Assembly (NCBI RefSeq): GCF_900104335.1
Contig: NZ_FMXT01000002.1
Location: forward strand, 1-64,000
From: Pseudobutyrivibrio sp. YE44
GTDB taxonomy: Bacteria > Bacillota > Clostridia > Lachnospirales > Lachnospiraceae
DNA length: 64,000 nucleotides
Reading direction: 5' to 3'
Position 1 is the stretch's first letter. Each line of letters opens with the position of its first letter. The position numbers and the translations under genes are program-made. Below, one piece after another: positions 32,697 to 40,975 of the stretch. The notes under the pieces were generated by a model. It was not told the origin of the DNA. It made no database searches and saw only the letters and a list, made by a program, of their open reading frames with translations.

Positions 32697-34337
32697 CTAA
32701 CCAATCAATGTCTTGATGTCGTCTTCAACATTTGTAATTCCAGCAATACCAAAATTCTCTACTAATACATTAGCTACATTTGGTGAAAGGAATGCTGGAA
32801 GTGTTGGTCCAAGGTGGATGTTCTTCACCCCAAGGTAAAGAAGCGCAAGAAGAACGATTACAGCCTTCTGCTCGTACCATGAGATGTTGTAAACAATTGG
32901 AAGATCATTTACATCATCAAGCTCAAACACTTCCTTAAGCTTAAGAGCAATAAGGGCAAGTGAATAAGAATCGTTACACTGACCTGCATCTAATACTCTT
33001 GGAATTCCTCCAATATCACCTAAATCAAGCTTGTTATATTTGTATTTAGCACAACCTGCTGTAAGGATTACAGTATCCTTTGGAAGAGCCTGTGCAAATT
33101 CTGAATAATAACTTCTGCTCTTAGCACGCCCATCACATCCAGCCATAACAACGAACTTCTTGATTGCACCGCTCTTTACAGCTTCTACAACTGTGTCTGC
33201 AAGAGCGAATACCTGCTCATGAGCAAAACCTCCAGTGATTGTACCAGTCTCAATTTCTGTTGGAGGCTGGCAAGTCTTTGCAAGCTCAATGATCTCAGAG
33301 AAATCCTTAATCTGGCCGTACTCTCCATCGATATGCTTGCAACCAGGATATCCTGTAGCTCCGGTTGTGAACATTCTATCCTTATAAGAATCGGCTGGTG
33401 GAACTATACAGTTTGTAGTCATAAGAATTGGTCCATTGAAGCTTGAAAATTCTTCCTTTTGCTTCCACCATGCATTACCGTAATTTCCTGCAAAATTATC
33501 ATATTTCTTAAAGAATGGATAATAGTGAGCTGGAAGCATTTCTGAATGAGTATATACGTCCACACCTGTTCCCTTTGTCTGCTCTAAAAGCATTTCCAAA
33601 TCCTTAAGATCATGACCTGAAATAAGAATACCAGGATTATTTCTTACACCAATATTTACCTGTGTGATTTCAGGATTTCCATATGCTGATGTATTTGCCT
33701 CATCAAGAAGAGCCATTCCATCAACACCATATTTTCCTGTTTCAAGTGTAAGTGTAACTAAATCATCTATTGAAAGACTATCATCAAGTGTTGCCGCAAG
33801 AGCTTTCTGCAAAAATGCATCTACTTCGGTATTATCCTTAAGAAGTGCGTTTGCATGCTTTGAATATGCAGCAAGCCCCTTAAGACCATATGTTATAAGT
33901 TCTCTTAATGAACGGATATCTTCATTTTCTGTTGAAAGAACACCTACTGTCTTTGCCTTTGCATCAAACTCATACTTGTTTCCATTCCATAAGGCAGCCT
34001 CAGGAAGACCAGCTTTAGCCTCATCACTGAGCTGAGCAAGTAACTCCTCTTTGATTTCCAAAGATTCTTCTACCTTTGCAGTTATTGCATCGTAATCAAA
34101 GTTTGCATTTGTAATTGTAGTAAATAGATTAACTGATACAAGATGGTTTACATTTTCTGATACTTCCTTACCCTCATTACGAAGTGCTGTAGTTACAGCA
34201 GAAAGTCCCTTCGTAACATACACTAATAAATCCTGTAAGTTAGCAACCTCTGGCTTCTTTCCACATACACCAGACATTGTGCAACCGCTACAACCAGCAG
34301 TTTCCTGACATTGATAACAAAACATTTTATTTTCCAT
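32697..34337 (-). CDS. hcp: Hybrid cluster protein (hydroxylamine reductase / NO reductase)
   Basis: Cytoplasmic Fe-S enzyme that reduces hydroxylamine or NO and protects anaerobes from nitrosative stress. 546 residues, the class without the N-terminal insertion. N-terminal cluster Cys at 7, 10, 16, 19 and 25 ([15 protein letters not shown]). Hybrid-cluster ligands are seen in GISGHDLKD-type segment ([10 protein letters not shown]), [65 protein letters not shown] lies 8 bases before the ATG. A Crp/Fnr-type palindrome lies about 70 bases upstream, next to the divergent regulator gene. Confidence 0.97.
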   Translation of the reverse strand: MENKMFCYQCQETAGCSGCTMSGVCGKKPEVANLQDLLVYVTKGLSAVTTALRNEGKEVSENVNHLVSVNLFTTITNANFDYDAITAKVEESLEIKEELLAQLSDEAKAGLPEAALWNGNKYEFDAKAKTVGVLSTENEDIRSLRELITYGLKGLAAYSKHANALLKDNTEVDAFLQKALAATLDDSLSIDDLVTLTLETGKYGVDGMALLDEANTSAYGNPEITQVNIGVRNNPGILISGHDLKDLEMLLEQTKGTGVDVYTHSEMLPAHYYPFFKKYDNFAGNYGNAWWKQKEEFSSFNGPILMTTNCIVPPADSYKDRMFTTGATGYPGCKHIDGEYGQIKDFSEIIELAKTCQPPTEIETGTITGGFAHEQVFALADTVVEAVKSGAIKKFVVMAGCDGRAKSRSYYSEFAQALPKDTVILTAGCAKYKYNKLDLGDIGGIPRVLDAGQCNDSYSLALIALKLKEVFELDDVNDLPIVYNISWYEQKAVIVLLALLYLGVKNIHLGPTLPAFLSPNVANVLVENFGIAGITNVEDDIKTLIG

Positions 34338-34405
34338 TGTTCGACTCCTTTGAAACCTGTTTTTTGTTCATGCCTAGCACTATAATCCCAAATCAATATC
34401 AAAAT

Positions 34406-34421
34406 AGTTGCAAATGCAACT
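34406..34421. promoter_or_regulatory. Crp/Fnr-type operator between hcp and its regulator
   Basis: Perfect 7-bp inverted repeat AGTTGCA-AA-TGCAACT. On the minus strand a TATAGT/ATTATA box lies near 34379-34386, which would place the palindrome about 42 bases before the hcp transcript start, the usual class II activator position for Crp/Fnr proteins. It is also 48 bases above the regulator's start codon. Confidence 0.7.
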
Positions 34422-34469
34422 CTTAGAATTGTATTATTAAGGTAGTATATGGATAGGCAGGTGAAAGCT

Positions 34470-35150
34470 ATGAATACTGAAATCGCTTATAACAATGTGG
34501 AGCTTTTTGAGAATATCAAGAATGCAGACTTGGATAAACTACTAGTATGCATCCGTTCTTTCAAAAAGGATTATAAAAAAGGACAAACAATCTATATGGA
34601 AACAGACAATATTCCATATGTTGGCATTGTTCTATATGGAAGTGTACATATGATAAAAGAAGATATTTGGGGCAATAGTTCCCTGTTTACATTCTTTGGT
34701 CCAGGTGAATTATTTGGAGAAAGCTTTGCTGTTCAAAAGGATATTTCTTCATCTGTTATATTTAAGGCAGCTGAAGAAACCAAAGTTTTGTTTCTTGCAG
34801 CATCAAATATTATTCATAACTGCCCTAACGCCTGTGCTTTTCATAGCCAGATAGCAACAAACCTATTTCATTTACTCGGAATGAAGAATCAGAAATTCAT
34901 TAATAAAATAGAAATTCTCTCCAAGGGCAGCATTAGGGAAAAGCTCTTAGCATACATTTCACAACTTGCCCAAGAACAGAATTCTAAATATGTGAACTCC
35001 CCTCTTTCAAGAGTTGCTCTCGCCGAATATTTGTCTGTAAATCGAAGCGCAATGATTCGTGAGCTCTCAAAAATGAGGGATGATGGAATTATAGATTTTG
35101 ATAAAGATACGTTTATCGTGAAGGAAGTGAATTATGGAAAAAAGAATTGA
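34470..35150 (+). CDS. Crp/Fnr-family regulator (HcpR-like)
   Basis: About 226 residues. Cyclic-nucleotide-binding fold at residues ~15-130 (GQTIYMETDNIPYVGIVLYGSVHMI, FFGPGELFGESFAV) and a Crp-type winged helix at ~150-222 (LLAYISQLAQEQ, SRVALAEYLSVNRSAMIRELSKMRDDGII). No N-terminal Cys cluster as in Fnr; isolated Cys are present (SNIIHNCPNACAF). The start at 34470 is preferred for AGGTG 7 bases upstream; an ATG at 34449 is possible. Divergent from hcp and overlapping the hemerythrin gene by 17 bases, so it probably controls both in response to NO or redox stress. Confidence 0.87.
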   Translation: MNTEIAYNNVELFENIKNADLDKLLVCIRSFKKDYKKGQTIYMETDNIPYVGIVLYGSVHMIKEDIWGNSSLFTFFGPGELFGESFAVQKDISSSVIFKAAEETKVLFLAASNIIHNCPNACAFHSQIATNLFHLLGMKNQKFINKIEILSKGSIREKLLAYISQLAQEQNSKYVNSPLSRVALAEYLSVNRSAMIRELSKMRDDGIIDFDKDTFIVKEVNYGKKN

Positions 35151-36201
35151 TAAAAAGTTGGATAATGCAGAAAAGGCTGTAGCTGAGACATTAAAAAATG
35201 AGAGCTATGGAATGGGTATCGGCTCAAAGGTAAAGGCTGCTCCATTAAAGAGACAAGACGGTGCTGATGAGCAATATCATATCCTTAAGCAGATTGAAAA
35301 CCACCCTTTAAGTATTTTTGCACTTGAAAATGAGGCTATTTCAGAGGCACTTAAAGAACTAAGAAGTGCTATGGAAAACCGTGAAAATCTTATTCCAACC
35401 TTGGATAAAGCTAGAGAATTAGCAATTCATTATGCTGAAAAAGGTGACTTGCTCTATCCTCTTCTCAAACTTAAATATCATTTTGTAGGACCATCTGATG
35501 TAATGTGGTCAGTAGATGATGAAATTCGCGATGAGATGAAAACCCTTTCCAATAGTGCGAAAGATTTCCCTTCACTTTTAGACGATAATGACTGGAATGA
35601 TAGACTCGATGCAGTTGTCACTAGAGCAGAAGAAATGATTTACAAAGAAGAGAATATTCTTCTTCCACTTTGCGCTAAGAATTTTTCTGAGGAAGAATGG
35701 CAGGATATCGCAAGAGATTTTGACGACTACAAGCCTTGCCTTATAGAAAAGCGTCCATTATGGGAAAAAGCTACTCCAAAGAAAAATATCAAGGACTTGG
35801 TGCAAACTGATGAAGAAATCAATCTTCCATCTGGGCACCTCACTCCATATCAGCTAGATGCCATGCTTAACACTATTCCTATAGAGCTTACTTTCGTTGA
35901 TGAAAATGATATAAATAGATATTTTAATGACGGTGACGATATGAAGCTTTTCAAGCGACCGCTAACGGCTCTTGATAGAGAAGTTTACACTTGTCATCCA
36001 CCTAAGTTTGACCCAATGGTCCGCTCTATTATTGCTGATTTCAAAGCTGGAACTAGAGACTGTATCGAAATATGGAGCAACCGTGATAACCAAGCTGTAC
36101 TAATTAGATATATGGCGGTTCGCGATAAAAACCACAACTACGTAGGCACTCTTGAATGTGTACAGCCTATGGGCTTCGCGGAAAAACACTTCTCCAAATA
36201 A
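35134..36201 (+). CDS. Hemerythrin-like / DUF438 protein with C-terminal PAS domain
   Basis: 355 residues. Residues ~50-190 are a hemerythrin-like four-helix bundle with metal-ligand candidates in ENHPLSIFALENEAI, LAIHYAEKGDLLYPLLKLKYHF and EEMIYKEENILLP. Residues ~235-345 are a PAS domain (IELTFVDENDINRYFNDGDDMKLF, LTALDREVYTCHPPK, NYVGTLECVQPM). This is the usual DUF438-HHE-PAS build of clostridial proteins near hcp; an O2/NO or redox sensor-scavenger role is inferred. GAAGGAAG precedes the ATG; the start lies inside the regulator gene. Confidence 0.85.
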   Translation: MEKRIDKKLDNAEKAVAETLKNESYGMGIGSKVKAAPLKRQDGADEQYHILKQIENHPLSIFALENEAISEALKELRSAMENRENLIPTLDKARELAIHYAEKGDLLYPLLKLKYHFVGPSDVMWSVDDEIRDEMKTLSNSAKDFPSLLDDNDWNDRLDAVVTRAEEMIYKEENILLPLCAKNFSEEEWQDIARDFDDYKPCLIEKRPLWEKATPKKNIKDLVQTDEEINLPSGHLTPYQLDAMLNTIPIELTFVDENDINRYFNDGDDMKLFKRPLTALDREVYTCHPPKFDPMVRSIIADFKAGTRDCIEIWSNRDNQAVLIRYMAVRDKNHNYVGTLECVQPMGFAEKHFSK

Positions 36202-36233
36202 AAACAATAATAACCCTCCCCAAAAAATGCAAT

Positions 36234-36264
36234 AAGGCGCCTGCTATTTCTAGCAGACGCCCTT
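36234..36264. terminator. Bidirectional terminator between convergent genes
   Basis: AAGGCG.CTGCTA pairs with TAGCAG.CGCC.TT around TTTC. On the minus strand it is followed at a few bases by TTTTTT, serving the HAD gene; on the plus strand it ends the regulator-hemerythrin operon. Confidence 0.65.
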
Positions 36265-36318
36265 GTCTTCATAATTTGATACTATACTGTTTTTACTATT
36301 ACTTAAATGGCTAAGCCC

Positions 36319-36819
36319 CTACATAAAACGCTCCATAACCTCTGTTGTATGCATAGACAGAATGCCAGCTCCAAAGGCCTCCATTATTTCTGTGTAGCTA
36401 TCGTCAATAAACATAATTTCATCCATGTTGAAGCCATCACGTTCTGCAATCATCTTCATAATCAGAACCTTTTTGTGGCGGCTCTCAGTAGAAATCAAAT
36501 CTCCATGATGTTCGAACACACCTGGATAACATTCTCTCAAGCGATTGTACTTAGAATTATATTCAAAGGAATTGCTGCACTCAGTAAGTCCGTAAATCTT
36601 AACTCCCTGCTTAAAGTGCAAATCATCAATTAGATTCTTTACACCTCTAGGAGCCTGACATTTGATGTAAGCATTGTGATTAATGTTGTACTTAAGCCAA
36701 TCCTCTGGACTCTCAAAACCAACTACACGCTTGCCCTCTTCGTTGTACATCTTAAGGCAAAGCAAAGTGTTGTCAACATCCCCAAATAGAACCTTAATCT
36801 TTTTAAGCTTTTCCTGCAT
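36319..36819 (-). CDS. HAD-superfamily hydrolase
   Basis: About 166 residues. Motif I is LFGDVDNTLL (nucleophile and general-acid Asp), motif II GLTECSN, Lys in SRHKKVLIMKMI, motif IV MFIDDSYTEIMEAFGAGI. Small cap, so a phosphatase acting on small or protein substrates is possible; substrate unknown. The ATG at 36819 with AAGGGGG upstream is preferred over a start 30 bases earlier. It lies downstream of the trehalose genes on the same strand with an 80-base gap. Confidence 0.8.
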   Translation of the reverse strand: MQEKLKKIKVLFGDVDNTLLCLKMYNEEGKRVVGFESPEDWLKYNINHNAYIKCQAPRGVKNLIDDLHFKQGVKIYGLTECSNSFEYNSKYNRLRECYPGVFEHHGDLISTESRHKKVLIMKMIAERDGFNMDEIMFIDDSYTEIMEAFGAGILSMHTTEVMERFM

Positions 36820-36899
36820 GAGTGTCCCCCTTCGCAAAAAACTAGACAATTAACTCTATGATTAATTTTACACTTTTTAGGCCGAAGGTTGAAGTTTAA

Positions 36900-38543
36900 T
36901 TATATTATTACCACAAGTAGCTCATAGGGTCTCAGTATTAATGATGATGCTAGATTAACCTTATTCTCACCATAATTGCTTATAAGCAACTTTCCCTTGG
37001 ACAAATCTGATTCCAAAGAAATCTCTATATCATCTTCACCAAGATTTCCGTATACAAGAAGCTCTTGTCCATCAAGGCTTCGCTTAAAGCTTACAACCTG
37101 TTCTGGAACCTCTAAATCAAAGCTCACATCTCCATTTGAGATGATTTCATAGTCCTTTCTGAGAGCTATAAGCTTTTTATAAAATGCGAGAATTGAATCT
37201 TCATCGTCAACCTGCGACTCCACAGTAATTGCTTTACCAAACTTTGGAACTTGAATCCAAGGATTTCCTGTAGAGAAGCCATCATTATCAGAAGAATCCC
37301 ACTGCATAGGCGTGCGACAGTTGTCTCTAGATCGCTGATTAATTATATCAAGTGCCTCTGTGCTGCTCTTCCCCTGTTCAAGAAGAATATTGTAATAATT
37401 AAGACTTTCCACATCCTTATACTGATTAATATCTGTGAAGTGAGTATTCAGCATGCCGATTTCTTCACCCTGATATACATAAGGAGTACCTCTCATAAGA
37501 TGAATCAATCCGCCAAAAAGCTTTCCAGATTCCTTCCAATATTTATCCTCATTTCCAAAACGAGAGATAATTCTTGGCTGATCATGATTGGTTAGAAACA
37601 AAGCATTCCAACCATTTTTTGCTGTCATCTGTTCTTGCCAATCTTTAAAGAGCTTTTTAAAAGATATCTTGTCATAAGGCATAAGGGACCACTTGTCCCC
37701 ATCCTTATAATCCACTTTAAGATGATGGAAACTAAAAGTCATTGCCAGTTCTTTTTCATCTGGATTTGAATACTTAATACAATTATCGATTGAGGTTGAA
37801 GACATTTCACCAACTGTTATCATATCTTCTATGCCTGTGTCTGCCACAAGCTCCTTAAGATATTCATGAACTCTAGGGCCATCCGTATAGAAACGTCTTC
37901 CATCTCCCTGGCTATCATCCTCTAAGGTATCAGGCTTTGAAATAAGATTTATTACATCAAATCTAAATCCGCTAACACCCTTAGACTTCCAGAAAAGAAC
38001 AACATCTTTTAATTCTTTTCGAACCTTAGGATTCTCCCAGTTAAGATCTGCCTGAGTAACATCAAAGAGATGTAAATACCATTTACCTAGACTTGGAACA
38101 TATTCCCAGGCATTTCCTCCAAATTTTGAAACCCAGTTTGTAGGTGGAGAATCAGGTTCCCCATCCACAAACTTGTAGTAATCTTGAAACTCTTTTTCCC
38201 CGGCCAAAGCTCGTTTAAACCATTGATGCTCGGTGGAAGTGTGATTAAACACCATATCAAGCATCACCCCGATACCGCGAACCTCAGCTTCTTTTGTTAA
38301 GTTTTCAAAATCTGCCATGGTTCCAAATCTTTCATCCACGGCTCTGTAGTCTGCAATATCATAACCATTATCTCTCTGAGGAGATACAAAGAATGGTGTA
38401 AGCCAGATATAATCGATACCTAATTCCTTAAGGTAATCAAGCTTTGCAGTGACTCCATTTAAGTCCCCCCAGCCATCTCCATTTGTATCATAAAATGATT
38501 TAGGATATATTTGATAAACTACTTTATCTTTGAAATTTAACAT
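36900..38543 (-). CDS. treC: Trehalose-6-phosphate hydrolase (GH13)
   Basis: Cleaves trehalose 6-phosphate to glucose and glucose 6-phosphate in the cytoplasm. 547 residues. VYQIYPKSFYDTNGDGWGDLNG, DNGYDIADY, MVFNHTSTEHQWF, nucleophile Asp in GFRFDVINLI, acid Glu in VGEMSS and FLTNHDQPR are the GH13 regions; GGNAWEY and LYLHLFDVTQADLNWENP segments are those of TreA/TreC rather than plain oligo-1,6-glucosidase. Six bases after treB, so in the same operon. Confidence 0.93.
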   Translation of the reverse strand: MLNFKDKVVYQIYPKSFYDTNGDGWGDLNGVTAKLDYLKELGIDYIWLTPFFVSPQRDNGYDIADYRAVDERFGTMADFENLTKEAEVRGIGVMLDMVFNHTSTEHQWFKRALAGEKEFQDYYKFVDGEPDSPPTNWVSKFGGNAWEYVPSLGKWYLHLFDVTQADLNWENPKVRKELKDVVLFWKSKGVSGFRFDVINLISKPDTLEDDSQGDGRRFYTDGPRVHEYLKELVADTGIEDMITVGEMSSTSIDNCIKYSNPDEKELAMTFSFHHLKVDYKDGDKWSLMPYDKISFKKLFKDWQEQMTAKNGWNALFLTNHDQPRIISRFGNEDKYWKESGKLFGGLIHLMRGTPYVYQGEEIGMLNTHFTDINQYKDVESLNYYNILLEQGKSSTEALDIINQRSRDNCRTPMQWDSSDNDGFSTGNPWIQVPKFGKAITVESQVDDEDSILAFYKKLIALRKDYEIISNGDVSFDLEVPEQVVSFKRSLDGQELLVYGNLGEDDIEISLESDLSKGKLLISNYGENKVNLASSLILRPYELLVVII

Positions 38544-38549
38544 CTATTT

Positions 38550-39983
38550 TTATTCCTCTCTTGCTCCGTATAAATCTTCAGTTGTGAGCTTTTTCTTTCC
38601 TACAATTACAGTAAGTGCAAATGGTACAACTATAGATACAAGCATTGAAAGTGCAAACATTCCCATAAATCTGGTCTGAATTGATAAGATTCCAGGAATT
38701 CCACCAACACCAATTGAGTTGGCCATTACACCGCTACCAACAGAAATAATAGCTGCAATACATGAACCAATCATAGCGCTAATAAATGGGAATCCATATT
38801 TTACGTTAACACCAAACATAGCTGGCTCTGTAACACCAAGGTAACATGAAATACATGCTGGAATAGAAACCTCCTGAGACTTAGCATTCTTTTTCTGTAA
38901 GAAAATCATACCAAGAACAGCTGAACCCTGAGCAATATTTGAAAGTGCAATCATAGGCCAAAGAATGGTTCCGCCAAAATCAGCAACAAGCTGAGTATCG
39001 ATTGCATTTGTCATGTGATGAAGTCCTGTAATAACGAGTGGAGCATAGAACATTCCAAACACACCAGCAAATAACCAGTTGAGTGAGCTTGTAAGTCCAG
39101 CGTGTACACCTGCTGAAATCCATGAACCAATCTTCCAACCAATAGGTCCAAGAATGAAGTGTGATGCCATAACTGCAAGTGTAAGTGAGAAGAATGGTAC
39201 AACAATCATTGAAATAACCTTTGGGCAAATCTTGTTGAAAAATCTCTCAAGAAATACCAAACAGAAGCCTGCAAGAATTGCTGGAATAACCTGTGCCTGA
39301 TAACCAATCATATTTACCTGTGCAAAACCAAAATCCCACTTTGGAATAGCATCAGCTGCTGCACCTGCAACACCATACGCATTGAGAAGCTGACCAGAAA
39401 CAAGGGTACATCCAAGTACAATACCAAGAATCTGAGTTGTTCCCATCTTCTTTGTGATAGACCAACAAATACCTACTGGAAGCATGTGGAAAATAGCTTC
39501 ACCAATCAGCCATAAGAAGCTGTGAACACCTGCCCAAAACTGAGACTGTGATACGATTGTTCCATTTCCAAAATCAATTTCACCAATAACGTTTCTGAAA
39601 CCTAAAATCAAACCACCAACAACCAGGGCTGGAATGATAGGTGCAAATATCTCAGCGATTGCTGACATAATCTTCTGTAGCTGATTCTGATTCTGTGTAG
39701 CAGCTTTTTTCACCTGCTCCTTAGAAACACCTTCAACACCTGCAACTGCAGTGAAATCATTGTAAAACTCTTGAACCTCTTGGCCAATGATGACCTGAAA
39801 CTGACCAGCCTGTGTGAAGGTTCCCTTTACCCCATGAATCTTTTCGATTGCTGGTACATCTGCTTTAGCAGGATCATTGAGAACGAATCTCAAACGTGTA
39901 ACACAGTGTGAAACCGCTGCTATGTTACTCTTTCCGCCTACAAGTTTAAGCAACTGTTTGCTTTCCTCAGTAAACTTTCCCAT
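38550..39983 (-). CDS. treB: PTS trehalose-specific EIIBC component
   Basis: Imports and phosphorylates trehalose. 477 residues: EIIB domain at residues 1-90 with phospho-Cys in VSHCVTRLRF (near residue 27), then about ten membrane helices of a glucose-superfamily EIIC domain (PALVVGGLILGFRN, GEIDFGNGT, GLHHMTNAIDTQLV, GVTEPAMFGVNV). No EIIA domain is fused or nearby, so a glucose-type EIIA from elsewhere must supply phosphate. Two operators and the promoter lie directly upstream. Confidence 0.93.
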   Translation of the reverse strand: MGKFTEESKQLLKLVGGKSNIAAVSHCVTRLRFVLNDPAKADVPAIEKIHGVKGTFTQAGQFQVIIGQEVQEFYNDFTAVAGVEGVSKEQVKKAATQNQNQLQKIMSAIAEIFAPIIPALVVGGLILGFRNVIGEIDFGNGTIVSQSQFWAGVHSFLWLIGEAIFHMLPVGICWSITKKMGTTQILGIVLGCTLVSGQLLNAYGVAGAAADAIPKWDFGFAQVNMIGYQAQVIPAILAGFCLVFLERFFNKICPKVISMIVVPFFSLTLAVMASHFILGPIGWKIGSWISAGVHAGLTSSLNWLFAGVFGMFYAPLVITGLHHMTNAIDTQLVADFGGTILWPMIALSNIAQGSAVLGMIFLQKKNAKSQEVSIPACISCYLGVTEPAMFGVNVKYGFPFISAMIGSCIAAIISVGSGVMANSIGVGGIPGILSIQTRFMGMFALSMLVSIVVPFALTVIVGKKKLTTEDLYGAREE

Positions 39984-40019
39984 GATAATCTCCTTTTTAT
40001 AAACAACACATTTTCCTAT

Positions 40020-40073
40020 ACCTGTTTAAACAGGTCTTGATTATTTTATACCACACCTGTTTAAACAGGTCAA
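40020..40073 (-). promoter_or_regulatory. Promoter and twin TreR operators of treBC
   Basis: Two identical perfect 16-bp palindromes ACCTGTTTAAACAGGT at 40020-40035 and 40055-40070, centres 35 bases apart. On the minus strand -35 TTGACC (40068-40073), 17-base spacer and -10 TATAAA (40045-40050), so one operator fills the promoter spacer and the other lies just downstream of the start point. Repression with possible looping is inferred. Confidence 0.92.
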
Positions 40074-40161
40074 CACTTTTCTTATTTGTTTAATATATCA
40101 TTTAGAGATTGATGTGATAACGATTTGAATATGTACAATATATATGATACCCTTTTATTGT

Positions 40162-40177
40162 ACTTGTTTAAACAAGT
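40162..40177 (+). promoter_or_regulatory. TreR operator upstream of treR
   Basis: Perfect palindrome ACTTGTTTAAACAAGT, differing from the treB operators by one base per half. It is 20 bases above the treR start codon, next to GAGAGGGG, so autoregulation is likely. Confidence 0.88.
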
Positions 40178-40197
40178 AGAGAGGGGATGTAATATTA

Positions 40198-40929
40198 ATG
40201 CCTAAATCGAAGTACGAGAAAATATTTAGGGATATTAAAGAAAAAATTGAGTCTGAGGAATACGAGTATCAATCAATTCTTCCATCAGAAAATACACTTA
40301 TCGGAGTGTATGATTGTTCAAGAAATACTGTTAGACGCGCCCTTTCACAGCTTGCAGAAATCGGATATGTGCAGGCTATAAATGGTGTTGGCGTCAGAGT
40401 AATATATCAACCTATAGGAAAAGCCAGCTTTGTCATTGGAGGCATCGAAACCTTTAGAGAATCTGCTGCTAGAAATAAGTTGAATAGCATCACAAAAGTT
40501 GTTCTTTTTGCAGAGATTGTCGCAGATAAAAGATTGTCACAGAAAACTGGGTTTGCTGAAGGAACTGAACTGTATTATATTCAAAGACTTCGTCTTTTAG
40601 ATGGAAAGCCATGTATTTTGGATATAAACATGTTTGATAAAGCCTTGGTACCAGGTATTACAGAGGAAATAGCTAACAAATCCATATATGATTATATTGA
40701 GAACGATCTTCATATGGAAATTGGTATGAGCAAACGTAAAATGACGGTTGAGAAAGTCACTGAGATGGATGAAATGCATCTTTCACTTGGTGATTATAAT
40801 TGTCTTGCGGTTGTAACCAGCCAGACCTTTAATGGAATGGGACTTATGTTTGAGTACACTCAATCTCGACATCTTCCAGAATATTTTTGCTTTATGGATA
40901 CTGCAATAAGACAGGGTCGATTGAACTAA
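40198..40929 (+). CDS. treR: GntR-family trehalose operon repressor
   Basis: 243 residues. N-terminal GntR winged helix (KYEKIFRDIKEKIESEEYEYQSILPSENTL, SRNTVRRALSQLAEIGYVQAINGVGV) and a C-terminal UTRA ligand domain from ~90 (FAEGTELYYIQRLRLLDGKPCILDINMF, FEYTQSRHLPEYFCF). Trehalose 6-phosphate is the family inducer. Divergent from treBC with three near-identical operators between them. Ends at a bidirectional terminator. Confidence 0.93.
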   Translation: MPKSKYEKIFRDIKEKIESEEYEYQSILPSENTLIGVYDCSRNTVRRALSQLAEIGYVQAINGVGVRVIYQPIGKASFVIGGIETFRESAARNKLNSITKVVLFAEIVADKRLSQKTGFAEGTELYYIQRLRLLDGKPCILDINMFDKALVPGITEEIANKSIYDYIENDLHMEIGMSKRKMTVEKVTEMDEMHLSLGDYNCLAVVTSQTFNGMGLMFEYTQSRHLPEYFCFMDTAIRQGRLN

Positions 40930-40936
40930 ATCATAA

Positions 40937-40975
40937 AAGACTCTAGCCTCAATTATTGAGACTAGAGTCTTTTTC
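40937..40975. terminator. Bidirectional terminator between treR and the GH16 gene
   Basis: AAGACTCTAG/CTAGAGTCTT with inner CTCAA/TTGAG pairs makes a 16-bp stem flanked by A-run on the left and TTTTTC on the right. It begins 8 bases after treR and ends at the GH16 stop codon. Confidence 0.88.

Noticed and set aside
36900-38543. Annotation as oligo-1,6-glucosidase
   Set aside because: TreC-type segments, the adjoining treB and the three TreR operators make trehalose-6-phosphate hydrolase the better call.
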